From NCBI GenBank assembly GCA_902587025.1, contig CACIJJ010000001.1:88472-152471 (forward strand): a DNA stretch of 64,000 bases, in the 5' to 3' direction. The translations under genes and the position numbers were made by a program. The notes beneath the pieces are model-generated. The model saw only the letters and a program-made list of their open reading frames with translations, made no database searches and was not told the DNA's origin. The stretch comes from an uncultured Candidatus Actinomarina sp. GTDB taxonomy: Bacteria; Actinomycetota; Acidimicrobiia; Actinomarinales; Actinomarinaceae. Positions 44,824 through 55,163 of the stretch are shown in pieces; the first letter of the stretch is position 1, and each line of letters starts with the position of its first letter.

Positions 44824-46998
44824 TTATTCTTCTTCATCTTTTGTAAATTCTGGGTACAAAACTCTTTGATGATAAAGTCCTTCCAAGCTTGCTTGAAATG
44901 ACTGTTTAATTTTTTCAAGATCTTGGAAAGTTATGGGCGCATTCAGTAATTGACCATCGCTGATCTTTTCTTCAAAAATTTCATTGACTAAAATAGATAT
45001 TTTTTCTTCATCAGCATCTTCATATTGAAATCTTGCTCTACATGCTGCCTCCAGAGCGTCTGCAAACATTAAAATAACAGTTTCTTTTGAACTTGGCTTT
45101 TCTCCAAGGTGTCTAAAATCATCTTTTGTGACTTCTGGGTTTGTAAGTTTTTCTTTTTCATAAAAATACCTCATCACTGAATCACCGTGATGTTCGATTA
45201 TCCCTCTGTAAACTGCTTCAGGGATTTTAAATTTTTTGGCTAATTTCACACCATCTGTCACGTGTGATCTGATAATTTCTACTGATTCATTTGAAGATAA
45301 ATTATCATGTGGGTTACTTGATCCAAACTGATTTTCTACAAACATTGAGGGGTTTTCAGTTTTTCCTAAATCGTGAAAGTAGGCCATAGCTCTTACTAGT
45401 TGTGAATTTGCGCCTATGAGATTTGCTGCCCTATCCCCAAGTGTTCCAACGACAAGGGAGTGATTGAATGTCCCTAAAGCTTTTTCTTCTAAATATCTAA
45501 GCCCTGGATGGTTTCTATCTGCAATTTCTGAAAGCCTAAAATTTGTAGTTAATTTAAATGCCAATTCAATATAATTTATGAGTGAAAATGCTGCTAAATT
45601 ACCGACTAACCCTCCTAGTAAAGAAGATACAAAAATTTCAACAAAACTGAAATTTTCTCTAAGGAAAAAGAATATTCCAAAAGCAACTACTGGTTGAGAT
45701 AAGGTAATGTAAATTATTCTTTGCCTCAAAGTAATTCTGTCTATATCTTCTGAGAGAAATATTGAAGGTACAACTGTAAGTACGGCTCCCATAGCAACAA
45801 GACCTATATTTCCACCACCAGCAAGAGCTAGCAACGAACTTGAAAGCGACAAAATAAGTGTTGCTCTTAGATTTAGTAAAACAGCTGAAACTACACCTAC
45901 AAAAGAAATTGGAACAGCATATTTCAAATAATTTAAATCTAAACTTTGAGAAAAATATGAAATACCTCTCAAAAATATTGATGAAATAAGTATTAATGTT
46001 AATAACAATAAAAATTCATTGTTATTGTTCCACATAGAATCCTTAAATCTCCATAATAAGAAATAAATTAAAACAAAGACTGAAAAGATTATTGGTATTG
46101 CTGCGGTTTGTATACTTCTTGACTCCCCTGATAAATATCCAAAATTATCTAGTGCGTTGTATTGGACAGGGTTAATTTTTTCACCCTCACTAACTACTAT
46201 GTCTTCTTCAAAATATTTAATGATTACAGGATCAATTGAATTTGCAACTTTTTGTTTTTGCTCATCCCATAGCTCTTGTTCAAGTTTTTGATTGACTGTT
46301 AAATTTTCTGCTATTAATTCTGCAACAGAAGATCTTAATCTACTTTCTGGGATTAATGCGAATAACTCACTTGATAGATCTAAATATGGTGGATTTGATA
46401 CAAGATTCTGTCTTGTTTGGTTTAAATTATCATTGTTGATACCAACTTGGAGAATGTCACTTGCTAAGCTTTTTGCCTCGAGTTCTAACTGAGAAAGATA
46501 TCCTGTTTTGTTTAATAAATCATAATTTGATATCTCAACAAGGACCTCGATATTCGCCGTAGAAATTGTTGAGAACAATAATGAACTTGCAATTTTTTCT
46601 ATCTGCTGAATTTTATTTAACTCAACAACTTCAACTACTGGTTCAGTACTCTCACCAACTGTATCTTGATCACTTGATACTAGGACTTCTTCTGTTCTTG
46701 CCTCAATGACTGTCAAAAACATACTTGTAATTCCATTTAAAACCGTTTGATTAAGATCTGTATTTATTGAATATATTGGATTAACTGAATCAACAGCTTT
46801 GGCGATATTTTCATCAGTTTGCTCTTCATCCACAATTTCTATATATTTTGGAGCAACAAATGTTGAAGGTGATTCCTCCCCAATACTAATTTTTATTACT
46901 TGATTTTCAGGAAATATTGAGAATGAAATAAACCACACTAAACCACCAAAAATTGCAATGTATAAAAGTTTTACACCAAAAGAAAAGTAATTTCTCAT
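44824..46998 (-). CDS. 7TM-HD phosphohydrolase (PgpH/YqfF-like)
   Basis: This 724-residue membrane protein has an N-terminal helix, an extracytoplasmic domain (about 40-290) matching the 7TMR-HDED type, about seven helices (295-480), and a cytoplasmic HD domain with HSLVVGTLGDRAA, AYFHDLGKTENP, IRSHVTDG and IEHHGDSV. Characterised relatives (Listeria PgpH) degrade cyclic-di-AMP. The position between phoH and ybeY is the one found in Firmicutes. The start overlaps the phoH stop as TAATG. The c-di-AMP substrate is inferred; no cyclase gene is visible here. Confidence 0.88.
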   Translation of the reverse strand: MRNYFSFGVKLLYIAIFGGLVWFISFSIFPENQVIKISIGEESPSTFVAPKYIEIVDEEQTDENIAKAVDSVNPIYSINTDLNQTVLNGITSMFLTVIEARTEEVLVSSDQDTVGESTEPVVEVVELNKIQQIEKIASSLLFSTISTANIEVLVEISNYDLLNKTGYLSQLELEAKSLASDILQVGINNDNLNQTRQNLVSNPPYLDLSSELFALIPESRLRSSVAELIAENLTVNQKLEQELWDEQKQKVANSIDPVIIKYFEEDIVVSEGEKINPVQYNALDNFGYLSGESRSIQTAAIPIIFSVFVLIYFLLWRFKDSMWNNNNEFLLLLTLILISSIFLRGISYFSQSLDLNYLKYAVPISFVGVVSAVLLNLRATLILSLSSSLLALAGGGNIGLVAMGAVLTVVPSIFLSEDIDRITLRQRIIYITLSQPVVAFGIFFFLRENFSFVEIFVSSLLGGLVGNLAAFSLINYIELAFKLTTNFRLSEIADRNHPGLRYLEEKALGTFNHSLVVGTLGDRAANLIGANSQLVRAMAYFHDLGKTENPSMFVENQFGSSNPHDNLSSNESVEIIRSHVTDGVKLAKKFKIPEAVYRGIIEHHGDSVMRYFYEKEKLTNPEVTKDDFRHLGEKPSSKETVILMFADALEAACRARFQYEDADEEKISILVNEIFEEKISDGQLLNAPITFQDLEKIKQSFQASLEGLYHQRVLYPEFTKDEEE

Positions 46999-47930
46999 TA
47001 TTTCTTTGGAAATACCTCTAATATTTTTGAAACAATAGGATTTCTGACAATATCAGTATTATCAAATTCCATTACAGATATTTCATCAATATTAGAAAGT
47101 GCTTTTCTTGTTCTTTTTAGACCTGAGTTATCAGTATTATAAAGATCTATTTGTGATTCATCACCGGTGATAATTACTTTAGAATTCTCTCCTAGTCTTG
47201 TTAGAAACATTTTTATTTGACCTGAGGTGGCATTTTGTGCTTCATCAAGAATAATACATGCGTTGTTTAAAGTTCTACCTCTCATATAAGCAAGTGGAAC
47301 AATTTCAATATTTCTTTTTTCGATTAAATACTCTAGGTTTTCATTACCAAAAAAGTATTCTAAAGAATCAAATAATGGTACCAAGTAGGGATCAATTTTT
47401 TGAGATAAGTCACCAGGTAGAAATCCCAATTTTTCTCCTGCTTCTACTGCTGGCCTAGTAAGAACAATTTTCTTTATTTGGTCTTCGGAGTACATTTTTA
47501 CTGCACTAGCAACTGCTAAAAATGTTTTTCCTGTTCCAGCAGGTCCAACCCCAAATGTGACAGTTGAATTCATAATTGTTTCTATATATTTGTATTGACT
47601 CACATTTTTAACTTTTATGAACTTATTATTTGTAATGCTTATTGTGCTTAATTTTTTTCCATTACCATTTAATGTCCCATTCATATTCATCAAAAGTTCG
47701 ATATCAGGTATGTCGACAGTCTGATTATTTTGATTTAGAGCAACCATTTCATCAATTAAACTGACTAGTTTTTCTACCCTATCCTTGTTTCCCTCTATAT
47801 AAAGAATATTGCCCCTCGCATTAATTTTTAATGCCGGAAAAATTTTTTTTATATATTTTAAATTATTGTCATTAATTCCAAACAAATTAATTAATTCAAT
47901 ATTATTCGGTATGACTTTTTCAACAACCAT
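46998..47930 (-). CDS. phoH: PhoH-like ATPase
   Basis: This 310-residue protein has an N-terminal KH-like stretch and an ATPase domain with Walker A GPAGTGKT (129-136) and Walker B CIILDEAQN. It is similar to PhoH/YbeZ, which pairs with YbeY in ribosome and RNA maintenance. GRTLNNACII and LTRLGENSKVIITGD are further landmarks. It is joined to both neighbours by one-base TAATG overlaps. Confidence 0.95.
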   Translation of the reverse strand: MVVEKVIPNNIELINLFGINDNNLKYIKKIFPALKINARGNILYIEGNKDRVEKLVSLIDEMVALNQNNQTVDIPDIELLMNMNGTLNGNGKKLSTISITNNKFIKVKNVSQYKYIETIMNSTVTFGVGPAGTGKTFLAVASAVKMYSEDQIKKIVLTRPAVEAGEKLGFLPGDLSQKIDPYLVPLFDSLEYFFGNENLEYLIEKRNIEIVPLAYMRGRTLNNACIILDEAQNATSGQIKMFLTRLGENSKVIITGDESQIDLYNTDNSGLKRTRKALSNIDEISVMEFDNTDIVRNPIVSKILEVFPKK

Positions 47931-48271
47931 TAGAAAGCCTTCAATTTTTCTCCTCCAATTAAATGGAGATGTATATGATAAACAGTCTGTCCACCATCAT
48001 CATTAGTGTTAAATATTAATCTATAGCCACTATCATCTATTTCATATTTTTTTGCTAAATCTTTAGCTACTTGTATCATCTTTCCAACTAACAATGTGTC
48101 CTCATCAGATAAATTATTTATTGTATTTATTCTTTTTTTGGGAATTATCAGAAGATGAATTCTAGCAACAGGATTTATGTCTTGAATTGAAAATATATCG
48201 TCATCTTCGTAAACTATTTCTGATTCTATTTCTTTATTTAGAATCATCTCAAATACTGATTTTTCTTCCAT
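47930..48271 (-). CDS. HIT-family nucleotide hydrolase (HINT-like)
   Basis: This 113-residue histidine-triad protein ends with the motif YHIHLHLIGG (H99, H101, H103) and has IPKKRINTINNL earlier. HINT proteins hydrolyse adenosine phosphoramidates and acyl-AMPs; the physiological substrate is unknown. It lies between rsmE and phoH as in many actinobacteria and forms a TAATG junction with phoH. Confidence 0.93.
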   Translation of the reverse strand: MEEKSVFEMILNKEIESEIVYEDDDIFSIQDINPVARIHLLIIPKKRINTINNLSDEDTLLVGKMIQVAKDLAKKYEIDDSGYRLIFNTNDDGGQTVYHIHLHLIGGEKLKAF

Positions 48272-48279
48272 ATTATATT

Positions 48280-48912
48280 TTACATCAATAAGGATACACC
48301 AAGTATTGAGGCAGTCTCTGTTCTTAAGGTAAAATCACCAATATTTGATAGGTATTTAAATTTATCTTTCTCGTTATTAGACCAGCCACCTTCAGGACCA
48401 ATAGCTATGTTTTTCATACTGTTGTTTTCTGTAATATGTTTACCAGTAATATCTAGACCATGATTAAATTTTTCAAAATCCAAATTATTTGAAATAAATA
48501 TATCCGGTTTAAATGCGTTTCCTGATTGCTCTACTGCTGAGATAGACCACATATTAAGCTTATCTAAATCAACTTTTATTTTTTGTGAATGATCTGAAGG
48601 GCCGAAATTAATTGAACTTACAGATAGCTCTGTTAATTTCTCAACAATAAAACGAAGCCTATCTTTATCTTGAATGAAAGAAATAAATACATTAATATCA
48701 TTTTTTCTTTCAAATTCTTGATTAGATTTTAATGAAACAACATTACCTTCTAAGTTTCCAAAATAAATTTTTCCTTTCCCATTTGATATCTTTATTTCAT
48801 CCATATCTTTAATCCTCAAAACATTTTTTAAATGATGTAATTTTTCATCAGAAAGTTGTAACTCTTTGAAAGTATCTAATATTTTTGAATCAAAAACTGT
48901 AGGGATATGCAT
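48280..48912 (-). CDS. rsmE: 16S rRNA (uracil1498-N3)-methyltransferase
   Basis: This 210-residue SPOUT methyltransferase modifies U1498 of 16S rRNA. The knot signatures IAIGPEGGWSNNE and LRTETASILG are intact, and the N-terminal PUA-like domain has LHHLKNVLRIKDMDEI. It is shorter than the usual 240 residues and ends just after the knot. It follows lepA after one base, with no hemW, hrcA or dnaJ genes between, unlike the common actinobacterial order. Confidence 0.93.
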   Translation of the reverse strand: MHIPTVFDSKILDTFKELQLSDEKLHHLKNVLRIKDMDEIKISNGKGKIYFGNLEGNVVSLKSNQEFERKNDINVFISFIQDKDRLRFIVEKLTELSVSSINFGPSDHSQKIKVDLDKLNMWSISAVEQSGNAFKPDIFISNNLDFEKFNHGLDITGKHITENNSMKNIAIGPEGGWSNNEKDKFKYLSNIGDFTLRTETASILGVSLLM

Positions 48913-48913
48913 A

Positions 48914-50692
48914 CTATTGTTTTAAAAACTCTTTAAAGGCCTCTTTGGGTACTTCTACCCTTCCAATGCTTCTCATCTTTTTCTTACCTTCTTTTTGCTT
49001 TTCTAACAGTTTCCTCTTTCTAGTAACATCTCCTCCATAAAGTTTTGCAGTAACATCCTTTCGGAGGGCTTTTACAGTTTCTCTAGATATAATCCTTGAA
49101 CCTATCGCAGCTTGAATTGGTATATCAAATTGTTGACGTGGGATTAGATCAGCTAATTTTTTTACCCTATTTCTCCCAACATATTCTGCACTGTCTTTTG
49201 AAAGAATCGAACTAAATGAGTCTACCACCATACCATTAACAAGAATATCTAGTTTGACCAAACTTCCGTCTTCAAATCCTAAAATTTTATAGTCAATTGA
49301 TGCAAAACCCTGTGAGATAGATTTAAGTGAATCATAAAATCCTGAGACTAGTTCTAGAAGAGGTAGCTTATATTTAAGCTTGACCATTGTTGTACTTAGG
49401 TAAGTTAGGTCTTCCTGTATGCCTCTTTTATCATTTAAGAGTGTCAAAATTGCGCCAAGATACTCTTTTGGAAATAATAAATCTACTTCACAAATTCTCT
49501 CTTGTAATTTTTTTATATCAGTATATTCATCAAGAATAGATGGGTTTCTTATAACTCTTTCTTCGTCGTTATTCCTTATAAGCTTAAACTCTACTGATGG
49601 TGGGGTCACAATCAGAGATAAGTCGAATTCTCTCTCTAATCGTTCAATAACAATCTCTAAATGCAAAAGACCCAAAAATCCACATCTAAATCCAAATCCG
49701 AAGGCAGAAGAGGTTTCTGGTTCAAAAACAAAGCTTGCATCATTTAATACATATTTATCTAACGATTCCCTTAGTTTTGTAAAATCATCTGAGTCTGAAG
49801 GAAATATACTCGAAAAAACTGTAGGTTGAGATTCTTCATATTCTGACAATATTATTGGCTTCTCATCTTCTCCAGTGACTAAAGTGTCTCCAACTCTTAT
49901 TTGAGATAAATCTTTAGCACCAGTAACGATGTATCCAACTTCGCCAAAGTTTAAACTATCAGATTTCTGTAAGTTCAAATCAAAATATCCGATATCATTT
50001 GCGTCAAATTTAAATCCTGAATTAACAAGCTTTAAATTCATATCTTTTTTAATCTCACCGCCAAATACCCTTACTGAAGCTACAACTCCTTTGTAAGAAT
50101 CAAAGTATGAATCAAAAATTAGTGCATTTACCTTATCGGATTCTTCAATTGGAGCAGTTATTAAGTTTGGAATTTCTGATATAAGTTCTTGAACTCCATC
50201 ACCAGTTTTTGCAGAAATATTAAAAATTTCTTCATCCTTAGAGCCAATTAGATTGTGTATTTGTTGAGATACATTTGATATATCAGCATCAACAGAATCT
50301 ATTTTGTTAATGACAGGAATAATATCTAATCCGGCTTCAATAGCTGCATAGGAATGTGCAAAAGTCTGAGCTTGTACACCTTTTGTTCCATCTACAAGTA
50401 ATAATGCTCCATCACAAGCAATTAAAGCTCTGGAAACTTCATAAGAAAAATCTACGTGACCGGGTGTATCAATTAAGTTTATAATTAAATCATCAAAGAC
50501 TAATCTGATTGGTTGAGATTTAATGGTAATACCTCTTTCTCTCTCAAGATCCATGTTGTCTAGAATTTGGTCATTATGATCACCAGGAGTAATTAATCCA
50601 GATAATTCGATAAGTCTGTCAGCTAAAGTAGATTTACCATGATCAACATGTGCAATAATCGAAATATTTCTTATATTTTTATTTGTTAACAT
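48914..50692 (-). CDS. lepA: Elongation factor 4 (LepA)
   Basis: This 592-residue translational GTPase binds stalled ribosomes and can back-translocate. It has the G1 motif AHVDHGKST, RGITIKSQ, the G3 DTPGHVDF, the G4 NKIDS and the LepA-specific C-terminal domain with KKMRSIGRVEVPKEAF. TAACTT ends 7 bases before ATG 50692, suggesting a leaderless start. It is divergently arranged with rpsT (39-base gap), the conserved actinobacterial neighbour. Confidence 0.97.
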   Translation of the reverse strand: MLTNKNIRNISIIAHVDHGKSTLADRLIELSGLITPGDHNDQILDNMDLERERGITIKSQPIRLVFDDLIINLIDTPGHVDFSYEVSRALIACDGALLLVDGTKGVQAQTFAHSYAAIEAGLDIIPVINKIDSVDADISNVSQQIHNLIGSKDEEIFNISAKTGDGVQELISEIPNLITAPIEESDKVNALIFDSYFDSYKGVVASVRVFGGEIKKDMNLKLVNSGFKFDANDIGYFDLNLQKSDSLNFGEVGYIVTGAKDLSQIRVGDTLVTGEDEKPIILSEYEESQPTVFSSIFPSDSDDFTKLRESLDKYVLNDASFVFEPETSSAFGFGFRCGFLGLLHLEIVIERLEREFDLSLIVTPPSVEFKLIRNNDEERVIRNPSILDEYTDIKKLQERICEVDLLFPKEYLGAILTLLNDKRGIQEDLTYLSTTMVKLKYKLPLLELVSGFYDSLKSISQGFASIDYKILGFEDGSLVKLDILVNGMVVDSFSSILSKDSAEYVGRNRVKKLADLIPRQQFDIPIQAAIGSRIISRETVKALRKDVTAKLYGGDVTRKRKLLEKQKEGKKKMRSIGRVEVPKEAFKEFLKQ

Positions 50693-50699
50693 CTTTAAT

Positions 50700-50705
50700 A
50701 AGTTA
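50700..50705 (-). promoter_or_regulatory. -10-like box TAACTT for lepA
   Basis: TAACTT on the minus strand ends 7 bases before ATG 50692. It may drive the long lepA to dnaG transcript. Confidence 0.35.
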
Positions 50706-50720
50706 TTATCTTATATACCA

Positions 50721-50726
50721 AGAGGT
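50721..50726 (+). promoter_or_regulatory. Ribosome binding site of rpsT
   Basis: AAGAGG lies 5 bases before the rpsT ATG at 50732. It is one of the few clear Shine-Dalgarno sites at a first gene in this window, in line with high expression of a ribosomal protein. Confidence 0.6.
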
Positions 50727-50731
50727 TTTAG

Positions 50732-50968
50732 ATGGCAAATATTAATTCCCAAAAAAAGAGAATAAGACAAGACGAGAAGAAAAATCTTAGAAATAAGGAC
50801 AAAAAAACAGCTCTAAGATCATCTATTAAAGCTATATTAAATTCAGAAAGTGATGTTGAAAAACAACAGAAAGATACTGTAATAAAAAATTTAGATAGAG
50901 CTTATTCCAATGGAATAATAACTAAAAATTATAGAGATAGAAATAAATCCCGAATTTCAAAACTGTAA
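50732..50968 (+). CDS. rpsT: 30S ribosomal protein S20
   Basis: This 78-residue, strongly basic helical protein binds 16S rRNA during small-subunit assembly. It begins ANINSQKKRIRQDEKK and has the characteristic Lys/Arg/Asn-rich helices. It is slightly shorter than the usual 85-88. It has an SD site (AAGAGG) and overlaps the convergent holA gene by 12 bases. Confidence 0.95.
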   Translation: MANINSQKKRIRQDEKKNLRNKDKKTALRSSIKAILNSESDVEKQQKDTVIKNLDRAYSNGIITKNYRDRNKSRISKL

Positions 50969-51634
50969 TAAATTTTTTATAGAAACCACAAAGCGTTTTG
51001 CATTTTCTTGATTAAATGAAGAATTAGTATTTAATTTTTCGATCTTATAAATCATACTTAAAGAATTTTCTAAATCTATGACATTTAACTTGTCTCTTCT
51101 TTTTTGAGCAAGCTCATACTTGTAATCTACTTTTTCAGAAAGTACTTCTGCGACTTTTTTTTCATCGTATTTATAAATTAATAACAATCTTTGAAGCTCT
51201 TTGTTGAAATACGACAAGAATTGTCTAAATATTATCTCTTCATTACAGAATTTATCAATAATTTCATTTGTTAATTTTTTTTGCTTAGAAAAAATAATAT
51301 TTACCAAGTCCCAAGGGTAAATCTCAGTACTTTTTTTGTTTTCTGGATAATGTGTTTCAATTAATTCAGCAACAGCTGAGAATGTTTTTAAATTATTTTT
51401 TTTAACTTGAAAAATATACTTCTCATTAAAATCATAATTCATTTTTTTTAAATCACTGTATGTTACGAAACTATCTGATACAAATTGGAAATTATCACTT
51501 TGGAATAATGCTGCAGTATTGTTAGCGGTAAAGTCTTCTTGAGAAATTGATACAATACTTTCATCGATATTTATTTCAGATTTTATTTGGTTGATATCTG
51601 AAATTAAGTTTTCTGTAATTATTAATTTTGTCAC
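50957..51634 (-). CDS. holA: Probable DNA polymerase III delta subunit, short and divergent
   Basis: This 225-residue protein is assigned mostly by position: holA lies next to rpsT, downstream of leuS, in actinobacteria. The sequence fits weakly, with an N-terminal beta-rich part followed by a helical region containing YPWDLVNIIFSKQ and a C-terminal helical domain. The usual length is about 320-340, and a clear AAA nucleotide motif is not expected in delta. Over 90 residues are missing. It follows leuS with no gap. A different divergent protein occupying this slot is possible. Confidence 0.6.
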   Translation of the reverse strand: MTKLIITENLISDINQIKSEINIDESIVSISQEDFTANNTAALFQSDNFQFVSDSFVTYSDLKKMNYDFNEKYIFQVKKNNLKTFSAVAELIETHYPENKKSTEIYPWDLVNIIFSKQKKLTNEIIDKFCNEEIIFRQFLSYFNKELQRLLLIYKYDEKKVAEVLSEKVDYKYELAQKRRDKLNVIDLENSLSMIYKIEKLNTNSSFNQENAKRFVVSIKNLLQF

Positions 51635-54073
51635 TTATTGAACTATATTAATTAATTTATCTTTAATAAATATTACTTTTTTGGCATTTGAAAAATCAAT
51701 ATCAAAATTAGTAGTACAAATTTCTTTAACTTCATCTTCTTCAATTCCTGTGTTAACGATTAATGCGTGCCTCTTTTTTCCATTTATTTGAATCACGAGT
51801 TCATAAACAGGATTCTCTAGTTTTGTTTCATCAAAGGTTGGCCATTTCTCCTGACTTATATCACTATCAAAATAATCTTGGAATATTTCCGAAGCAATAT
51901 GTGGGGACATTGGGTATAAAAGGATTAATATATTTCGTAAAATTGAATCTTTTAGATCTATCTGAATCGTATTATCTTCCTTTAGATAATCGCTTAAGTC
52001 ATTGTTTAATTTCATAAGATCAGATACCGCTGTATTAAACTCAAATTTCTCAAGATGTTGAGTAATAGATTTTATTGTTTGATTAATTTTTCTCTCAATT
52101 TCTTCATCTTTTGAACTAAAATTTTCAGAGGTGTCTTTTTGATCAATAATTTTGACCATATTATCCCAGAACTTATTTAAGAATCTCTTAGTTCCTTCTA
52201 TACCACCATCATTCCATTCAACCCCATCGCTAGGAGGTGCCATAAAAAGAATATATAATCTTAATGCGTCAGCCCCATGAGTTGCAAAATATGATTCTGG
52301 ATCAACAATATTTCCTTTTGATTTTGACATCTTTGCCCCACCAAAGTTAATCATCCCCTGAGAGAAAAGATTATGAAATGGTTCATCAATTTTCATAAAA
52401 TCAAGATCCCTCAAGGCTCTTACAAAAAACCTTGAATAAAGAAGGTGAAGAATAGCATGTTCGACACCACCTATATATTGATCAACCGGTAACCATTCAT
52501 TTATAAAATCAGATTCGAAAGGTTCATTATCGTTCTTTGGATCTAAGAATCTCATGTAATACCAGGATGAATCTACAAAAGTATCCATGGTGTCAGTTTC
52601 ACGGAGAGCTTTCTTAGAACATTTTGGACAATCAGTTTCAACAAATTCTTTACTCTTGGACAAAGGAGATCCATCTGTATTTATATAATCTTTAATTTCT
52701 GGAAGTAATACTGGTAAATTTTCATATTTTTCTGGTAATAATCCACAGTCTTCACAATTAATTAATGGAATTGGACAGCCCCAATACCTCTGTCTACTGA
52801 TTAACCAATCTCTCAAACGATATGTTGTTTTTTCATCACCAATATTATTTTTTACTAAAAAGTCATTTATCTTTTTACTTGCTTCTTCGTGAGAGCCTAA
52901 GTCGTTGAACTCTCCAGAATTGATAAGGACTCCATTACCTGTAAAGGCTTCATTGTCTACATTTATTGTTTTTTCTTTATCTATAATTACCTGTCTAATT
53001 TCAATATCATATTTTTTTGCGAATTCATAATCTCTTTCATCGTGAGCTGGAACTGCCATAATCGCACCAGTTCCATAATTCACAAGAACATAGTCAGCTA
53101 TCCATAAAGGTACTTCCTCATTTGTGATTGGATTCGTAACTTTCAAAGTGGTATCTACTCCAGTTTTTTCTTTTGTAATAGACATTCTCTCGAATTCTGA
53201 CTTATTTACAATTGAGTCTAAATAATTTTGTATCTCATCTTTTTTATCAGATTGCTCCATAATTTGATTAATTAATTCGTGCTCTGGAGATATGACAGCA
53301 AAAGTCATCCCAAACAATGTATCAGGTCTTGTTGTGAATACATCAAAAGTAAGGTCTGTTCCAATTATGTTTAATTCAAATTGAGAGCCTTCAGATTTTC
53401 CAATCCAGTTTCTTTGCATCGTCTTCACGTTTTCTGGCCAATCACCAATCTCATCAAGGCCTTGTAATAATTCTTCAGAATATTCGGATATCTTCAGAAA
53501 CCATTGGTTTAAATTTTTTGGCTCTACAGCTGTATCACATCGCTCACAAGAGCCTTCTATAACTTGTTCATTAGCTAGAACTGTTCTGCATGAATTACAC
53601 CAATTTACTGGTGCGTCCTCCTTGTAAGCCAAATCATTTTCAAACAACTTTATAAATAGATATTGAGTCCATTTGTAATAATCAACAGAGTGGGCTGCAA
53701 CTTCCCTATCCCAATCATATAAAGAACCTAATCTGATAATTTGAGATTTCATATTAGCAATTCTTTCTTCCGTAAATTCTCTTGGATGAATACCAGTTTG
53801 AATTGCTGCATTTTCGGCAGGAAGGCCAAATGAGTCCCAGCCCATAGGAGATAAAACATTGAAGCCATTCATTTGTTTATATCTAGTAATAACATCACCG
53901 ATCGTATAGTTCCTAATATGTCCCATATGCAGATCTCCAGAGGGATATGGGTACATACAAAGGTTGTAAAATTTTGGTTTGTCAGATTTTAAATCACACT
54001 TAACAGTTTCACTATTTTCCCAGTGATCCTGCCATTTCTTTTCTATTTTTTTATATTCAAATTGACTGTTCAT
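51635..54073 (-). CDS. leuS: Leucyl-tRNA synthetase
   Basis: This 812-residue class I synthetase charges tRNA-Leu. It has the HMGH motif (49-52) within [15 protein letters not shown], the CP1 editing domain with [15 protein letters not shown], and KMSKS in [10 protein letters not shown]. Zinc-type Cys pairs appear in [10 protein letters not shown] and CERC, and CPKCSKK. It starts at ATG 54073, 17 bases inside the upstream glycosyltransferase gene. The following gene is holA; the comEA/comEC genes that commonly separate them are absent. Confidence 0.97.
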   Translation of the reverse strand: MNSQFEYKKIEKKWQDHWENSETVKCDLKSDKPKFYNLCMYPYPSGDLHMGHIRNYTIGDVITRYKQMNGFNVLSPMGWDSFGLPAENAAIQTGIHPREFTEERIANMKSQIIRLGSLYDWDREVAAHSVDYYKWTQYLFIKLFENDLAYKEDAPVNWCNSCRTVLANEQVIEGSCERCDTAVEPKNLNQWFLKISEYSEELLQGLDEIGDWPENVKTMQRNWIGKSEGSQFELNIIGTDLTFDVFTTRPDTLFGMTFAVISPEHELINQIMEQSDKKDEIQNYLDSIVNKSEFERMSITKEKTGVDTTLKVTNPITNEEVPLWIADYVLVNYGTGAIMAVPAHDERDYEFAKKYDIEIRQVIIDKEKTINVDNEAFTGNGVLINSGEFNDLGSHEEASKKINDFLVKNNIGDEKTTYRLRDWLISRQRYWGCPIPLINCEDCGLLPEKYENLPVLLPEIKDYINTDGSPLSKSKEFVETDCPKCSKKALRETDTMDTFVDSSWYYMRFLDPKNDNEPFESDFINEWLPVDQYIGGVEHAILHLLYSRFFVRALRDLDFMKIDEPFHNLFSQGMINFGGAKMSKSKGNIVDPESYFATHGADALRLYILFMAPPSDGVEWNDGGIEGTKRFLNKFWDNMVKIIDQKDTSENFSSKDEEIERKINQTIKSITQHLEKFEFNTAVSDLMKLNNDLSDYLKEDNTIQIDLKDSILRNILILLYPMSPHIASEIFQDYFDSDISQEKWPTFDETKLENPVYELVIQINGKKRHALIVNTGIEEDEVKEICTTNFDIDFSNAKKVIFIKDKLINIVQ

Positions 54074-55163
54074 ATACTTTTACTAATTCTGGAAATATAT
54101 TTTCCTTACTTGATTTTTCTAATTTCTTTTCAATATTAAACAATTTTTTCTGTATTAATTCAATATTGTTTTCTAAATCTTGAACAGATGAAGCTATTGA
54201 ATGCGATAATCCATTCACATCATCAAATAAATAACCTGAGTCTTCGTCAATATAATTTGTCATTGGCAAAATATTTCTTGTTATGCAAATCTTTGAGAAA
54301 CTCATGGCTTCGAGTAGTACCAAGCCTAAACCCTCTGAAAATGATGGAAATACAAAAATGTCTATATTATTAAAAAATTCTTCCCTATTTTCTATATATC
54401 CAAGAAAATTTACGTTTTCAATATTGTCTTTTTCAATCATATTTCTTAATTTTTCTAAATACTCATCGGTCCCACTTCCAGCAATCATTAATTTAAAATC
54501 AAGTGATTTAAGCTCGTCTGAATTAAGTGCATCAATTAAGTCTTCTATCCCTTTATTTACATTTAGTCTTCCAAGAAATCCAAGAGTTACTCTATCTTTT
54601 TTTACAATGGTTTCAGAATTTTTGATGTCTATCCAGTAAGGTATGACCACAACATTCAATTCATGATTAAGATTTTCAATCCAACTTTTTACTTCCTCAG
54701 AAATCGCGATTATCGAAAAAGCAGATTCCCAATGTTTAGAGAGTCTCTTCATAAAGTATTTTCTTAGGTTATTACTTAAACTACCTTTTTCTAAATATGT
54801 ATCATATTTTCCATGAACACTTACAATCCATTTAATTTTTTTTGATAAATATTTTTTTGTTCTGTAGACCATGTAATCGCTACGAGGTTGATGTGAATGA
54901 ATAATATCAAATTTTTCATTTTTGAATTTTGAATACATAGAAAAATATGAAAATAAATTAAACATTCTCGGACCATTAAGTCTTGTAATGTTTACGCCAT
55001 TTTTAAGTAGTTCGCTTTCTATTGAATATGATTCAGTGCTATCTTCACCAATAACAGTTACATGGACATCCATCCCATCATTTAGCTGTGCATTGATTAG
55101 ATCTAACAAATGCGATTCGGCACCTCCCCTATTTAAAGAATTGATAACATGACAAATTTTCAT
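54057..55163 (-). CDS. Glycosyltransferase, GT4
   Basis: This transferase of about 368 residues begins [20 protein letters not shown], the classic GGAE loop of GT4 enzymes. It contains [16 protein letters not shown] and the E-x7-E site in [17 protein letters not shown]. The start is ATG 55163, an ATGA overlap with the preceding stop; an ATG at 55181 lies inside the upstream gene. It is the last gene of the second glycan island and overlaps leuS by 17 bases, so a core synthetase gene may be co-transcribed with glycan genes. Confidence 0.9.
   Translation of the reverse strand: MKICHVINSLNRGGAESHLLDLINAQLNDGMDVHVTVIGEDSTESYSIESELLKNGVNITRLNGPRMFNLFSYFSMYSKFKNEKFDIIHSHQPRSDYMVYRTKKYLSKKIKWIVSVHGKYDTYLEKGSLSNNLRKYFMKRLSKHWESAFSIIAISEEVKSWIENLNHELNVVVIPYWIDIKNSETIVKKDRVTLGFLGRLNVNKGIEDLIDALNSDELKSLDFKLMIAGSGTDEYLEKLRNMIEKDNIENVNFLGYIENREEFFNNIDIFVFPSFSEGLGLVLLEAMSFSKICITRNILPMTNYIDEDSGYLFDDVNGLSHSIASSVQDLENNIELIQKKLFNIEKKLEKSSKENIFPELVKVYEQSI

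Noticed and set aside
49419..49829. 136-codon plus-strand ORF inside lepA
   Set aside because: It lies entirely antisense to the conserved LepA domain; no independent coding evidence.
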